A stretch of 64,000 nt of DNA from an uncultured Hyphomicrobiaceae bacterium (GTDB lineage Bacteria; Pseudomonadota; Alphaproteobacteria; Rhizobiales; CAMYJA01). Positions 33,514 through 42,333 of this stretch are shown here, one piece after another. The notes under the pieces are model-generated. The model was not told the origin of the DNA. It made no database searches and saw nothing but the letters and a program-made list of their open reading frames with translations. A program made the translations under genes and the position numbers. The stretch's first letter is position 1; each line of letters opens with the position of its first letter. Where the stretch lies: the NCBI GenBank assembly GCA_947258705.1, contig CAMYJA010000002.1:184478-248477 (forward strand), in the 5' to 3' direction.

Positions 33514-34116
33514 ATGAGCATTGGTAATATCCGTAAAGTCGAGACGTCAGAGCTGGACCAGTTCCGCGATCATTTGCTGCGGCTGGATAAACCGGCGCGC
33601 AGATCGAGATTTGCGCATTCGGTTTCGGACTCGTATATCGAGAAATACGCCGCCCTTCCGCTCGAGATCGAGACGGTCATTCACGGTTGTTTTGTGGACG
33701 ACGTTTTGCGCGGCGTCTCCGAGCTTCGTCCCATTGGCGGGGCCTGGGGCGATATGGCGGAAGTGGCTTTTTCGGTCGAGCCCGAATTGCAGGGCAAGGG
33801 CGTTGCAACGGAGCTGATGGGCCGGGTCATTCAGTCCGCCCGAAATCGCTGTATCACCTTTCTCACCCTTACGTGTCTCGCGGAAAACCACAAAATGCAG
33901 AGGATCGCGAAAAAATTCGACGCCCAGCTGAAATTCGAATATGGCGAGGTGACCGGTCAAATCCTGCCTCAGAAACTGCCTGCCGGGTCTGTTGCCGGCA
34001 AGCTGCATGGCGAGGAAGTCAGGCATTTGACGACAATCCTGGATCTCGACGCGCCCAGGTCCAGAGCCGGCGGGGGCGGGGCCGCAGCCGGGCGCACCGG
34101 TAAAAAGGTCGCCTGA
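33514..34116 (+). CDS. GNAT family N-acetyltransferase
   Basis: 200 aa, start ATG 33514 with GAGGTG five to ten bases upstream; a TTG at 33496 is less likely. The acetyl-CoA motif A is visible as 'EPELQGKGVATELMGRVIQS' at about residues 89-108, with the preceding strand 'MAEVAFSVEP'. The C-terminus has a glycine-rich tail 'RAGGGGAAAG'. Substrate cannot be inferred. Convergent with cckA, 19 bases apart. Confidence 0.85.
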   Translation: MSIGNIRKVETSELDQFRDHLLRLDKPARRSRFAHSVSDSYIEKYAALPLEIETVIHGCFVDDVLRGVSELRPIGGAWGDMAEVAFSVEPELQGKGVATELMGRVIQSARNRCITFLTLTCLAENHKMQRIAKKFDAQLKFEYGEVTGQILPQKLPAGSVAGKLHGEEVRHLTTILDLDAPRSRAGGGGAAAGRTGKKVA

Positions 34117-34135
34117 CCGGCTTGGCGCTCCGCGG

Positions 34136-36667
34136 CTAGCCGATCGTTTCCTTCACCGTCGAGGCCAATTGCTGAAGCGAGAACGGCTTGGGAAGGAATG
34201 TGAATTCCTCATCTTCAGGGAGGTTCTTCTTGAATGCGTCCTCGGCATAGCCCGATATGAAAATGACCTTGACGTCACGGTTGCTCTGGCGAAGTTCTTT
34301 CAGGAGGGTCGGCCCGTCCATCTCGGGCATGACGACATCGCTGACCACCAGGTCGACGACACCCTCATGGCCCTCGATAACCTCCAGAGCCTCCGTACCG
34401 CTGCCGGCTTCCAGCACATCATAGCCACGCGAGCGCAAAGCCCGAACCGCGAAGTCGCGCACCGCGCCTTCGTCTTCGACCAGCAATATGCAGCCGCTGC
34501 CCGTCAGATCGCGTTGCGGACGGTCGGGCTGCTTGTCGGCCTGTGCGCCGCCGGCCTCCTTCGGCTCTTCCTTGATTTGCCGGGGAAGATAAATGCGGAA
34601 AACCGTGCCCTCGTCGGGCTTGCTTTCGGGGAAAATGTAACCGCCGGATTGCTTGATGGTACCGTAAACCGTCGACAGCCCCAGGCCGGTTCCCTTGCCG
34701 ACTTCCTTGGTCGAGAAAAACGGATCGAAAATCTTCTCCATTATTTCTTCCGACATGCCCGAGCCGGTATCGCTGACCTCGCACAGAACATATTCGCCCC
34801 GGTCAATTCCCAGATGTCCGAGTTCGGCCGAATCGCGCTCCGAGACATTTGTGGTTTTTATTTCAAGTCTTCCGGCTCCGTTCATGGCGTCGCGCGCATT
34901 GACCGCGAGATTGACGATCACCTGTTCGAACTGGTTCAGGTCGGCCTTGACGTACCAGAGATCCCGGCCGTGGCTCAGCTTCAATTCGATGCGCTCACCA
35001 AGAAGACGGCTCAGCAATATCGACAGGTCCGATATGACGTCCGTCAGGGACAGGACCTCAGGGCGAAGGGTCTGGCGGCGCGAGAAGGCGAGTAGCTGGC
35101 GGACCAGGCCGGCGGCCCGGTTGGCGTTCTGCTTGATATTGATAATGTCCTTGAAGGCCGGGTCAGTGGGCCGGTGATTTTTCAACAGAAGATCAGAAAA
35201 ACCGATGATCGCCGTCAAAACATTGTTGAAGTCGTGGGCGATGCCGCCCGCGAGCTGGCCAACGGCCTGCATACTCAATGGCGTCATGTAGAACCTGCCG
35301 GTCCTGCAGCCCTTCGGGCCGAAGGTGATATCGACCGGCGCCAGACCGGTCCGGCCTTCGAGCACTGTCTTGAGGTTTTCGCGAACCTCATCGCGGGTCT
35401 CGGTCGCTACGTTGTCGATGATATTGAACGAGGTGCGTTCGCCCGGCGTCGCGACGCGGCCAAACATGCGGTTGAAGGAATGATTGGCGCTCTCGACATT
35501 CCCTTCCCCGTTGATCGAGGCTATGGCAAAGGGGGCCGTGTGGAAAAAGCGCGACAGGCTGATTTCGTTTTCTTCGCTGTCGCTGACAAGGCCGGGATCC
35601 AGCTTGCTCTCGAATATGAGTGCGGATCCCTCGCATTGTTCACCCTTGGTTGCGGGCGGTGCACGATAAATCAGCGTAATCGGCGTTCTGAGTTCGGAGT
35701 CCGCGCTGCGGTGGCCTGACAGAATAAAAGTCTGGCCCGGTTCCGTGTTGAGGCGTTTTTCCTCGAACTCGATCGCCGTTTCTGCATCGAAAATACACGG
35801 TAATTCCAGGGTGCCGGTCTGGCCGGATTTGTCGGATGACGCCTCGATCCATGCATTCATTTTATTGTTTGCGTGGATGATCGTGCCGTCAGCGGAAAGA
35901 GAGGCCCATGCGGTCGGTAGTGCGTTCAGTGCGCGCAATATGGTGTCGGTTTTTTCGTTCTGGATGTTCTCGGCAATCACCCGGCTCGATATGTCGGTCA
36001 GGCGCCATACGATGTCGTGCTTTTTATTGCGGCCGCGAACGAGCGGCGCAACATCCACGCGGAGCCATTTCGTGGCGCTGCCGGACTTCGCCCCCGCGCC
36101 GGACCTGATCTCGATCAGTTCGTGACATTTCTCGCCATTTTCCGCAGCGCGGGTGAGGCGGAAGATCTGCCCTGAATTCTGTGGCTGTTCGATCAGGACC
36201 TGCTCGACGGAAACGCCGGAACCGCGAAACCGGTTGGACAGGAGGCTGTCGAATGCGGGATTGGAATAAAGTACCTCGCCATCGGCCGAGGTGACCTGTA
36301 TGCCTTCTTCCGCGGCCTCCGCCAGCTCCGAGCCGAAATCCGCCGGGGGCGACTGGTATTGAAAACGCAAGAGGCCGACAGCACCTGCGAGGAGGAAGAA
36401 TACACCGAAAGTGGCGAGCACGGCCAGAAGCGCTATAATTACCGGTTCCGCTGCGCTGCGGACGATGATTGTCATCATGGCAAGCGCTGCCGCGACGATG
36501 ATGGCAAGCAAAATCATCAAGCCCGCCCTACCGTCGCGTTCCTGCATCGCCCAGCGCTCGAGCGCGCCCGAGATCGGCATGTCGAAGTTTTTCATGGAAA
36601 TGATATTTAGCTGATTCGCGCGGCTGATGGCCGCCACGCGTTTCGCAAACGCAATTACTTTACTCAC
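34136..36667 (-). CDS. cckA: Hybrid histidine kinase CckA, possibly with an internal in-frame deletion
   Basis: Membrane kinase that, through ChpT, sets CtrA phosphorylation in the alphaproteobacterial cell cycle. Two membrane segments lie at about 49-70 and 76-100, then PAS-type regions to about 460, H-box '[19 protein letters not shown]' with His478, ATPase domain ('[12 protein letters not shown]', '[11 protein letters not shown]'), and receiver domain with the phosphorylated Asp777 ('[12 protein letters not shown]'). 843 aa. The usual linker before the H-box ('DTTEQK...FAQSQK') is missing: 'RFYMTPLS' runs straight into '[10 protein letters not shown]' at residues 458-475. About 30 residues seem lost in frame (near 35270-35278). 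Confidence 0.93.
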   Translation of the reverse strand: MSKVIAFAKRVAAISRANQLNIISMKNFDMPISGALERWAMQERDGRAGLMILLAIIVAAALAMMTIIVRSAAEPVIIALLAVLATFGVFFLLAGAVGLLRFQYQSPPADFGSELAEAAEEGIQVTSADGEVLYSNPAFDSLLSNRFRGSGVSVEQVLIEQPQNSGQIFRLTRAAENGEKCHELIEIRSGAGAKSGSATKWLRVDVAPLVRGRNKKHDIVWRLTDISSRVIAENIQNEKTDTILRALNALPTAWASLSADGTIIHANNKMNAWIEASSDKSGQTGTLELPCIFDAETAIEFEEKRLNTEPGQTFILSGHRSADSELRTPITLIYRAPPATKGEQCEGSALIFESKLDPGLVSDSEENEISLSRFFHTAPFAIASINGEGNVESANHSFNRMFGRVATPGERTSFNIIDNVATETRDEVRENLKTVLEGRTGLAPVDITFGPKGCRTGRFYMTPLSMQAVGQLAGGIAHDFNNVLTAIIGFSDLLLKNHRPTDPAFKDIINIKQNANRAAGLVRQLLAFSRRQTLRPEVLSLTDVISDLSILLSRLLGERIELKLSHGRDLWYVKADLNQFEQVIVNLAVNARDAMNGAGRLEIKTTNVSERDSAELGHLGIDRGEYVLCEVSDTGSGMSEEIMEKIFDPFFSTKEVGKGTGLGLSTVYGTIKQSGGYIFPESKPDEGTVFRIYLPRQIKEEPKEAGGAQADKQPDRPQRDLTGSGCILLVEDEGAVRDFAVRALRSRGYDVLEAGSGTEALEVIEGHEGVVDLVVSDVVMPEMDGPTLLKELRQSNRDVKVIFISGYAEDAFKKNLPEDEEFTFLPKPFSLQQLASTVKETIG

Positions 36668-37054
36668 TCTTACTCACCGGTTTTATTATCGTTTGACGAG
36701 AAGGCTGAACTCTAGAGCTGAACTCTAGAGTTGAACTCTACGGTCTCGTCTCAATATTTACTCCCACATCAGGAGCCGGAGGATCGCGTGATGGTCTCCG
36801 CTAGCTTCTGATCCAACCACAGTTGCGCGATCAGAGTAAAAATTCGGTAAAGGCGGGCGTAAAAATGAATCACTCCGGCGATCGGGCGGGTAAAAAACCG
36901 CATATTTCACCGGCTCCGGGAAATTGTCGCCGCCCTGCACCTACCTCCGAGGGTGACAGGCCGGGGGCGAATAACGTATTGTCTCGAATGTGGCCGGCCG
37001 GGATGGCCGGTTAAAGCCGGTATTTCAAAACAATAACCGATTTGAGGGAATGAT
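36668..37054. other. Divergent intergenic region between cckA and the FliO-like gene
   Basis: 387 bases without a supported gene. It contains a 13-bp triple tandem repeat (36704-36742) and A-rich stretches near 36836-36900. It should hold the promoters of both neighbours, but I see no convincing -35/-10 pair and no CtrA box. Confidence 0.5.
36704..36742. repeat. 13-bp tandem repeat, three units, upstream of cckA
   Basis: GCTGAACTCTAGA at 36704-36716 and again at 36717-36729 (identical), then GTTGAACTCTACG at 36730-36742 (3 mismatches). Lies 37 bases upstream of the cckA start codon, in its likely leader or promoter. Same unit size as the duplication that breaks priA. Confidence 0.92.
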
Positions 37055-37426
37055 ATGGGAATTCTGTGGTGGATCCTGGGTTTGGCGCTCTTGGGCGGGA
37101 TCGGTTATGGCGCCTATTGGTATTACGGTGCGTTTCTTGGCGGCGAAAACTCTCTGAGCAATCCGTTTGGGGGCAAGCGCGAAAAAAGACTTGGGGTGCT
37201 CGAACAGACCTCGGTCGACGGCCGCCGCAAGCTGGTGCTTGTCCGGCGTGACAATGTCGAGCATCTCATCATGACCGGCGGGCCGGTGGATGTGGTGGTT
37301 GAAACCGGCATCGGCCCTCAAAATGCTCATGAGAAAGTGGACGGTGAACGGATCGAGCCACATGACAGCGGCGAACTCTCGTTCGGAAAATCAAATCGCC
37401 GGGTGGCCCAGACTCTGGAAAAATAA
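37055..37426 (+). CDS. FliO/MopB-like membrane protein
   Basis: 123 aa with one N-terminal membrane segment (about residues 3-26, 'LWWILGLALLGGIGYGA'). The cytoplasmic part has the FliO pattern 'RLGVLEQTSVDGRRKLVLVRR' followed by 'VEHLIMTGGPVDVVVETGI'. FliO assists assembly of the flagellar export gate. No other flagellar gene is in the window; such homologues beside cckA and dksA also occur in non-flagellated Rhizobiales, so a flagellar role is not certain. Ribosome binding site GAGGGAATG precedes the ATG. Confidence 0.82.
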   Translation: MGILWWILGLALLGGIGYGAYWYYGAFLGGENSLSNPFGGKREKRLGVLEQTSVDGRRKLVLVRRDNVEHLIMTGGPVDVVVETGIGPQNAHEKVDGERIEPHDSGELSFGKSNRRVAQTLEK

Positions 37427-37463
37427 CCCGGCGGTCTTGCCACGGGCGGCCGGATCAAGGCCC

Positions 37464-37913
37464 TTATTCTTCGATATCACCGAAGGATGCCAGCTCGTAT
37501 AAATCCACCCTGTAAGGCGTGAGCTCCGAAGTGAATGATGTGGCAATCGTTTGCGGCGCGGTCCGTGTCCCGGAGAAAGACCCGGTTTCAGAAACCGTGC
37601 CGCTTGACGGGCTCAAGAATATCAACGCCAGCGATAAAAGGCCCAGCATCAGGATTCTAGTGCCATATCCGGACGTCAGGATTTTCACCTTCGACCATTG
37701 CACCGCATTTCCTGCCCGGACGCCTGCGGCCGTCATAATGTCTCGCCCGTGTCGGGCCTGACCGGCCTTCAATTCGTGCATGTATCGAGCCCTGTCCATC
37801 TCTAATAATACGAATAACGGTTGAGACGCCTCTTCGTGCGTCTGACGACCACATTCGAATATCATGGTTAATTCGGAATTAAATTTCGGACGGAACAGGC
37901 GTCGAATCGTCAT
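37464..37913 (-). CDS. Hypothetical membrane protein downstream of dksA
   Basis: Up to 149 aa. One membrane segment at about 88-103 ('LMLGLLSLALIFLSP'), basic cytoplasmic N-terminus and a Ser/Thr-rich C-terminus that would face the periplasm. Start unclear: ATG at 37913, 37865 or 37799, none with a good ribosome binding site; the last would give 111 aa beginning 'MDRARYMHEL'. It lies 59 bases after dksA on the same strand, so it may be in its operon. No family recognised. Confidence 0.55.
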   Translation of the reverse strand: MTIRRLFRPKFNSELTMIFECGRQTHEEASQPLFVLLEMDRARYMHELKAGQARHGRDIMTAAGVRAGNAVQWSKVKILTSGYGTRILMLGLLSLALIFLSPSSGTVSETGSFSGTRTAPQTIATSFTSELTPYRVDLYELASFGDIEE

Positions 37914-37972
37914 CGAATTGACGTGGTTCGCGGGGTTTTCAGGATTGAGCTATCAGACGCACCGCCAGCGTG

Positions 37973-38395
37973 TCAGCCGTCGCGGTAGACGCGTTCCCGG
38001 CGCTCATGACGTTCTTGCGCTTCGACACTCAATGTGGCCACGGGGCGTGCGTCGAGACGCTTGAGATTGATCGGCTCGCCCGTTTCTTCGCAATAGCCAT
38101 ATGTACCGTTTTCAATACGCTCTATTGCGGATTCGATTTTTTCAATTAATTTACGCTGCCGGTCTCGTGCCCTGAGTTCCAGTGCGCGATCCGCCTCGCT
38201 GGTCGCACGATCGGCTGCATCGGGATGTTTTCCCGTGTCGTCATGAAGATGGGAGACGGTCTCGCGGTTCAATCGCACGATTTCGTCGCGCCAGGTCGTC
38301 AATTTGTTCAGGAAATAGGCTTTTTGGCGCGCACCCATGAACTTCTCGTCTTCCGACGGTTTGTAGTTCCTTGGCAATTTAATCGGTTTAGCCAT
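37973..38395 (-). CDS. dksA: RNA polymerase-binding transcription factor DksA
   Basis: Binds the secondary channel of RNA polymerase and works with ppGpp on stable RNA promoters. 140 aa: coiled-coil hairpin about 25-95 ('DRATSEADRALELRARDR') and the zinc-finger region 'YGYCEETGEPINLKRLDARP'. Only one of the four canonical zinc cysteines remains (CEET...LSVE instead of CxxC...CxxC), the common alphaproteobacterial form. Likely functional without zinc. A 927-base gap lies upstream. Confidence 0.95.
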   Translation of the reverse strand: MAKPIKLPRNYKPSEDEKFMGARQKAYFLNKLTTWRDEIVRLNRETVSHLHDDTGKHPDAADRATSEADRALELRARDRQRKLIEKIESAIERIENGTYGYCEETGEPINLKRLDARPVATLSVEAQERHERRERVYRDG

Positions 38396-39152
38396 GGCGA
38401 CTTCGCCAAACTCCCTATGATCTAACGATATCCTTCATGCGTCGCGCCCGTATGTTTTGCGTCTTTTTACAGGCGTTTCCGCAAATATCGTGCCTGATTT
38501 CCGTCCTCAATCCGAACCGTACTTCCGGTGAGCGCGGTCGGAACCCTATTCGCGGTGAGATTCCGACTTTTCTCCTGTTTTCTCTCTTGTCTTCCCATTC
38601 CATCCTCTCGCCGATGGCGGGATAAAAACAGTCGAATATCTAATTTCGTCAACAAACTCAATCCGCTTGAAAACGTATTTAATCAGAGACCGGCCTGTGT
38701 CAAGAGACACTTGTCTGATTTTGCGCCTTTCGATCGAAATTTTGCCTGCAGGGCGAGAAATTTCCATCCCCTGACCCAATTGATTTTTCACCCTGGGTTT
38801 CAAGCAGATAGAGCTGTCGAAATCGTGACAAAGATAATTTTTTATGGGTTGTGTATTTATTTTATTACAACTTAACCGTGTGTTTAGATTTTGATCCCAT
38901 AATCCGTTTTGTTGGAGGGGCATATTATAACGCGGCCCAATCGACGATGATGCCGGTCGCGTTTCTTATTTCTCCCCGAGGATGCGCGACCGCTTGTTTT
39001 CAGGGAGTGCATCAAGAGATACGAGAGAAGTTGAATGGGTAGATGTAACCACGCCTCGGATGGCTCGCAGGTTGAGGGTCCCCCCCCTTTCTGTGCCGGC
39101 GTTCCAAACGGCATAGGTGTGAACATCTAATCGGATGGCCTGTTTGCTCTCG

Positions 39153-39191
39153 TAAAAAAAGCGACGTAATAAATTTCCCACGCACGTCGCT
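39153..39191 (-). terminator. Intrinsic terminator, minus strand
   Basis: On the minus strand AGCGACGT (complement of 39184-39191), a 16-nt loop, and ACGTCGCT (complement of 39160-39167) form a perfect 8-bp stem followed by TTTTTT. No minus-strand gene is known to the right, so it would stop an antisense or small RNA transcript starting in the MoxR leader. Confidence 0.6.
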
Positions 39192-39230
39192 GGCGTCACC
39201 CCTTTTACCCAGGGGGTGGCGCCTTTTTTT
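39192..39230 (+). terminator. Strong intrinsic terminator, plus strand
   Basis: GGCGTCACCCC (39192 on) and GGGGGTGGCGCC (39212-39223) form an 11-bp stem with one G-U-type mismatch and an A-rich loop, followed by seven T at 39224-39230. It sits directly beside the minus-strand terminator. Confidence 0.85.
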
Positions 39231-39322
39231 ATGCATGCTCGGTACCTGCGACCTTCCATGCTGTTGATCAAAAATGCATATCGGCATATGGTCCGCCACG
39301 AATTTTTTGTACAGGATGGATC

Positions 39323-40171
39323 ATGCGTTTTCAGGGCACCAAATCCTACGTGGCCACAGATGACCTCAAGATCGCCGTTAATGCGGCCATAACCCTTGAG
39401 CGGCCGCTGCTGGTCAAGGGCGAGCCAGGCACCGGCAAGACCGTGCTCGCACATGAGGTCGCCACCGCGATCGGCGCGCCGCTTCTCGAATGGCACATCA
39501 AATCGACAACAAAGGCCCAGCAGGGGCTTTACGAATATGATGCGGTCAACCGGCTGCGCGATTCCCAGCTTGGCGATGAAAAAGTCCGGGATATCGCCAA
39601 TTACATAAGACGCGGAAAACTCTGGGACGCGTTCGTGATGAATGAGCGGCCGGTGCTGCTCATCGATGAAATCGACAAGGCCGATATCGAGTTCCCCAAC
39701 GACCTTTTGCAGGAACTCGACCGCATGGAGTTCTTCGTTTATGAAACCGGCGAGGTGATCAAGGCCGCGCAACGGCCGATTGTCATGATTACGTCGAATA
39801 ACGAAAAAGAACTTCCCGATGCGTTTTTACGCCGGTGCTTCTTTCATTACATCAAGTTTCCGGATGCCGAGACCATGCGCGATATCGTCGAGGTTCATTT
39901 CCCCGATCTGAAACCGCGGCTGGTCCGCGAAGCGCTGAACATGTTTTTTGAAATTCGCGAGGTTCCGGGCCTGAAGAAAAAACCCTCGACTTCCGAGCTC
40001 CTCGACTGGATCAAGCTTCTCCTCAACGAGGATATTTCGCCGGAGACCCTGCGCGAAAGAGATCCGAGGAAGCTCATTCCGCCATTGCACGGGGCGCTCA
40101 TAAAAAACGAGCAGGATGTGCATCTTTTCGAAAAGCTTGCCTTCATGAGCCGGCGCGAGGGGCAGAGATGA
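39323..40171 (+). CDS. MoxR-family AAA+ ATPase
   Basis: 282 aa. Walker A 'GEPGTGKTVLAHE' near residue 33, Walker B 'VLLIDEIDKADIEFPNDLLQ' near 112, sensor 'MITSNNEKELPDAFLRRC'. MoxR/CoxD-type ATPases usually act as chaperones with a von Willebrand factor A partner (CoxE) for metalloenzyme maturation. Here no VWA gene follows; the next gene is a DUF302 protein. The ATG at 39323 is preceded by GGATGGATC. Normal length. Confidence 0.93.
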   Translation: MRFQGTKSYVATDDLKIAVNAAITLERPLLVKGEPGTGKTVLAHEVATAIGAPLLEWHIKSTTKAQQGLYEYDAVNRLRDSQLGDEKVRDIANYIRRGKLWDAFVMNERPVLLIDEIDKADIEFPNDLLQELDRMEFFVYETGEVIKAAQRPIVMITSNNEKELPDAFLRRCFFHYIKFPDAETMRDIVEVHFPDLKPRLVREALNMFFEIREVPGLKKKPSTSELLDWIKLLLNEDISPETLRERDPRKLIPPLHGALIKNEQDVHLFEKLAFMSRREGQR

Positions 40172-40300
40172 CTCCCTGGGCTTTGGGACGGGCCGCGGCC
40201 CGGACCGGGCTTGTTATTGCCGATCAACTTAGCCATATTCATGGGTCTTGCCGGTCGGCTCCGACGGGTTGAGCCTGTGCTTTCGTCAAAGGAATAGAAA

Positions 40301-40867
40301 ATGCGTTTTGTCTGGAATATTTTAGCCGTTCTCGGTCTCGTAGCAGTGTTGGGACTGGGATTTGCCGCATGGACATTTCGGGGCTTTGACCCGGGTGCGC
40401 TGTCCACCTACACCGATCTGGTCAGGAATCTTGCCAGCACGGGAAATGCCGCGGAGGCGACCGTCTGGAAAAGAAAAGTGGCCGACGGGCTCAGCTTCAA
40501 GGAGGTGGACGAATCCATACGCGAAATCGCCAACTCCAATAACATCAGGGATGTGGGCGCCCTCCCGCTCGGCGATGAGGTGTCGAATATGATGGGCAAG
40601 CCCTGGCGAAAGCTGAAAATATATCTCTACTGCAATCCATTGACGGCGGCCAAGATGGTTGATTTTTCAGATGCCTACTCTGCCTATCTCCCCTGCCGGG
40701 TTGCCTTGCTCGAAGACAAGAAGGGTCAGCTCTGGATCTATTCGCTCAATATGGATATGATGATCCATGGCGGCACGCCCTTACCGCCCGACCTCAAAAA
40801 AGAAGCAAATCATGTCAAGAAAATCATCCTTGACGTGATGGATCGGGGTTCCAAGGGCGACTTTTAA
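40301..40867 (+). CDS. DUF302-like membrane-anchored protein
   Basis: 188 aa with an N-terminal membrane segment (about 5-26) and a periplasmic domain. The segment 'LPLGDEVSNMMGKPWRKLKI' leading into 'YLYCNPLTAAKMVDFSDAY' and 'LPCRVALLEDKKGQLWIYSL' fits the DUF302 fold (cofactor or metal-binding small domain of unknown role). Start ATG 40301 with AAAGGA upstream. Followed 21 bases later by the TPR gene, probably in one operon. Confidence 0.75.
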   Translation: MRFVWNILAVLGLVAVLGLGFAAWTFRGFDPGALSTYTDLVRNLASTGNAAEATVWKRKVADGLSFKEVDESIREIANSNNIRDVGALPLGDEVSNMMGKPWRKLKIYLYCNPLTAAKMVDFSDAYSAYLPCRVALLEDKKGQLWIYSLNMDMMIHGGTPLPPDLKKEANHVKKIILDVMDRGSKGDF

Positions 40868-40888
40868 CCGGAGGTTACAGCAGCCCGC

Positions 40889-42211
40889 ATGCTATTCTGG
40901 AAAACAGGCATGTGTGCGGCTTTTAAGCTGCTTCTCCTGAGTGCCGCTATCGCCACCCTGCAATGCCGGCCGTCCCTTGCCGACGAACTCAACGACCTCA
41001 ATGCCGAGGTGGCGAAGCTGTTAAAGGCGGGGAAATATCGGCAAGCGGTTCCGGTGGCAAAGCGCGCCCTCGAATTTGCGGAGAAAAAATATGGGCGCTA
41101 CCACCCGCGTGTGCGCAAGCCGCTTGAAACGCTGGTGACGCTTTCCAAGCCCCCTCGCCACATACCCAACTATGATGCCGTGGGATATCTATACCGCAGT
41201 CTCAAATACCGGGAAAAAACTTTGGGGCCCGATCATCCCGATGTCGCACAAGCGCTTTATGACATGCATCAGGTTCCAAATGTCGGTGCCAGCCGGAACC
41301 TGGCGGAAAAGAAACGCGCCCTCGCCATTCGTGAAAAGGCGTTTGGCCCCAACCATCTCGATATCGCCGCGTCGCTGCATGATATAGGTCGATTTCATCG
41401 CTCCAATAGCCATCTCTCGAAGGCGGAACCGCTGTTCAAGCGTGCCCTTGCCATCCGCGAGAAAATACTGGGTCGCGATCATCCCACCGGTAGCGATACG
41501 ATTGAGGAGCTCGCAGAAATTTACAAAAGGCAGAAGCGCTATGCCAAGGCCGCGCCGCTCTATCGGCGCCTGATCAAGATCCTGGAAAAGAAACAGGCGC
41601 CAATGGGGCGGGCGGAATGGGGATATTTCTATAATAAATTGATGACTCTGTCAGGGATTTACCAATCGCAAGGCAAGTATGCCAAAGCCTTGTCGTTGCA
41701 CAAACGCGGGCTTGCCGGCTTCGAGAAAATACACGGGCGCAGCCTTGCCATATTGGAGCGCGCGCCGGGAGATGCTCAGGTCGGCATACTCCCTGGCATG
41801 CTAAGCACCCTTGCCGGGCTTTATGAGTTGCAAGGCCGGGACAAGGAGGCCGAGTCCCTTTATAAACGTGCTCTCTCCAGCAGACACGATTCGTACGGAA
41901 GCTATTTGGATCTTTTAAAAAAAGTCGCCGCCTTTTACATGGCACGGCGCAGGTTTAAACAGGCCGAGCAGCAAGTCCGGCACGCGCTGGAGATCGTGTA
42001 CGAAACTTATGTGCCCCATAACGCCTATATCGGCGATTTGTTGAATGAGCTCGCGGTGATTTACCGGGCTTTGAAACGGCCGGACGATCTGGCGATGATC
42101 GAACTGCAATTGGTGAGTTGGAGAAAATGCGTGGCGAGCAGTAAAAAAGGCCGGATTTGCAAGAAGGGGCCCCTGACCGGTTTGCCCAAAACCGGAGCAC
42201 CCCGTCGCTAA
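40889..42211 (+). CDS. Secreted tetratricopeptide-repeat protein (kinesin-light-chain type)
   Basis: 440 aa. Signal peptide about 1-32 ('FKLLLLSAAIATLQCRPSLA|DE'). At least five 42-residue TPR units of the kinesin light chain pattern are visible, e.g. 'KRALAIREKAFGPNHLDIAA' and 'KRALAIREKILGRDHPTGSD', spanning about 35-400. The last 40 residues are basic ('CVASSKKGRICKKGPL'). Probably a periplasmic scaffold; partner unknown. CGGAGG lies upstream of the ATG. Confidence 0.85.
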   Translation: MLFWKTGMCAAFKLLLLSAAIATLQCRPSLADELNDLNAEVAKLLKAGKYRQAVPVAKRALEFAEKKYGRYHPRVRKPLETLVTLSKPPRHIPNYDAVGYLYRSLKYREKTLGPDHPDVAQALYDMHQVPNVGASRNLAEKKRALAIREKAFGPNHLDIAASLHDIGRFHRSNSHLSKAEPLFKRALAIREKILGRDHPTGSDTIEELAEIYKRQKRYAKAAPLYRRLIKILEKKQAPMGRAEWGYFYNKLMTLSGIYQSQGKYAKALSLHKRGLAGFEKIHGRSLAILERAPGDAQVGILPGMLSTLAGLYELQGRDKEAESLYKRALSSRHDSYGSYLDLLKKVAAFYMARRRFKQAEQQVRHALEIVYETYVPHNAYIGDLLNELAVIYRALKRPDDLAMIELQLVSWRKCVASSKKGRICKKGPLTGLPKTGAPRR

Positions 42212-42333
42212 GAACCTGTTTTCGGATTGCCGTGGCCCTGCGTTTGCTACCCAGGAAAGAGGATGCCCGGGGGCAATGCCATTGGCTCTCACAAGATACT
42301 TCTGATTTCGGACAATTTCCATGAGGCACTTAA

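Larger units (their letters stand above)
38950..39230 (+). ncRNA. Candidate small RNA or leader ending at a strong terminator
   Basis: A plus-strand transcript here would end in two stacked hairpins and a T7 tract at 39230, 93 bases before the MoxR ATG, with no coding gene for 555 bases upstream. Upstream complementary segments could fold into a larger structure. The 5' end is a guess. It could be a free small RNA or an attenuated leader of the MoxR gene. I found no match to 6S, SRP, tmRNA or RNase P signatures. Confidence 0.3.
38396..39322. other. 927-bp gene-free region between dksA and the MoxR gene
   Basis: Unusually long gap for this compact region. 38396-38880 is pyrimidine-rich and then A/T-rich (38830-38875) and should contain the dksA promoter on the minus strand. 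38880-39150 is G/C-richer with several complementary segments (CCGAGG at 38977 with CCTCGG at 39054; TGCCG/CGGCA near 39095-39114). It ends in two opposed intrinsic terminators. Open frames inside lack ribosome binding sites. A structured RNA is plausible, but I cannot match it to a known family. Confidence 0.5.

Noticed and set aside
38966-39772. Minus-strand open frame of 268 codons crossing the moxR 5' end and both terminators
   Set aside because: Crosses two intrinsic terminators and overlaps the conserved MoxR gene; no ribosome binding site seen.
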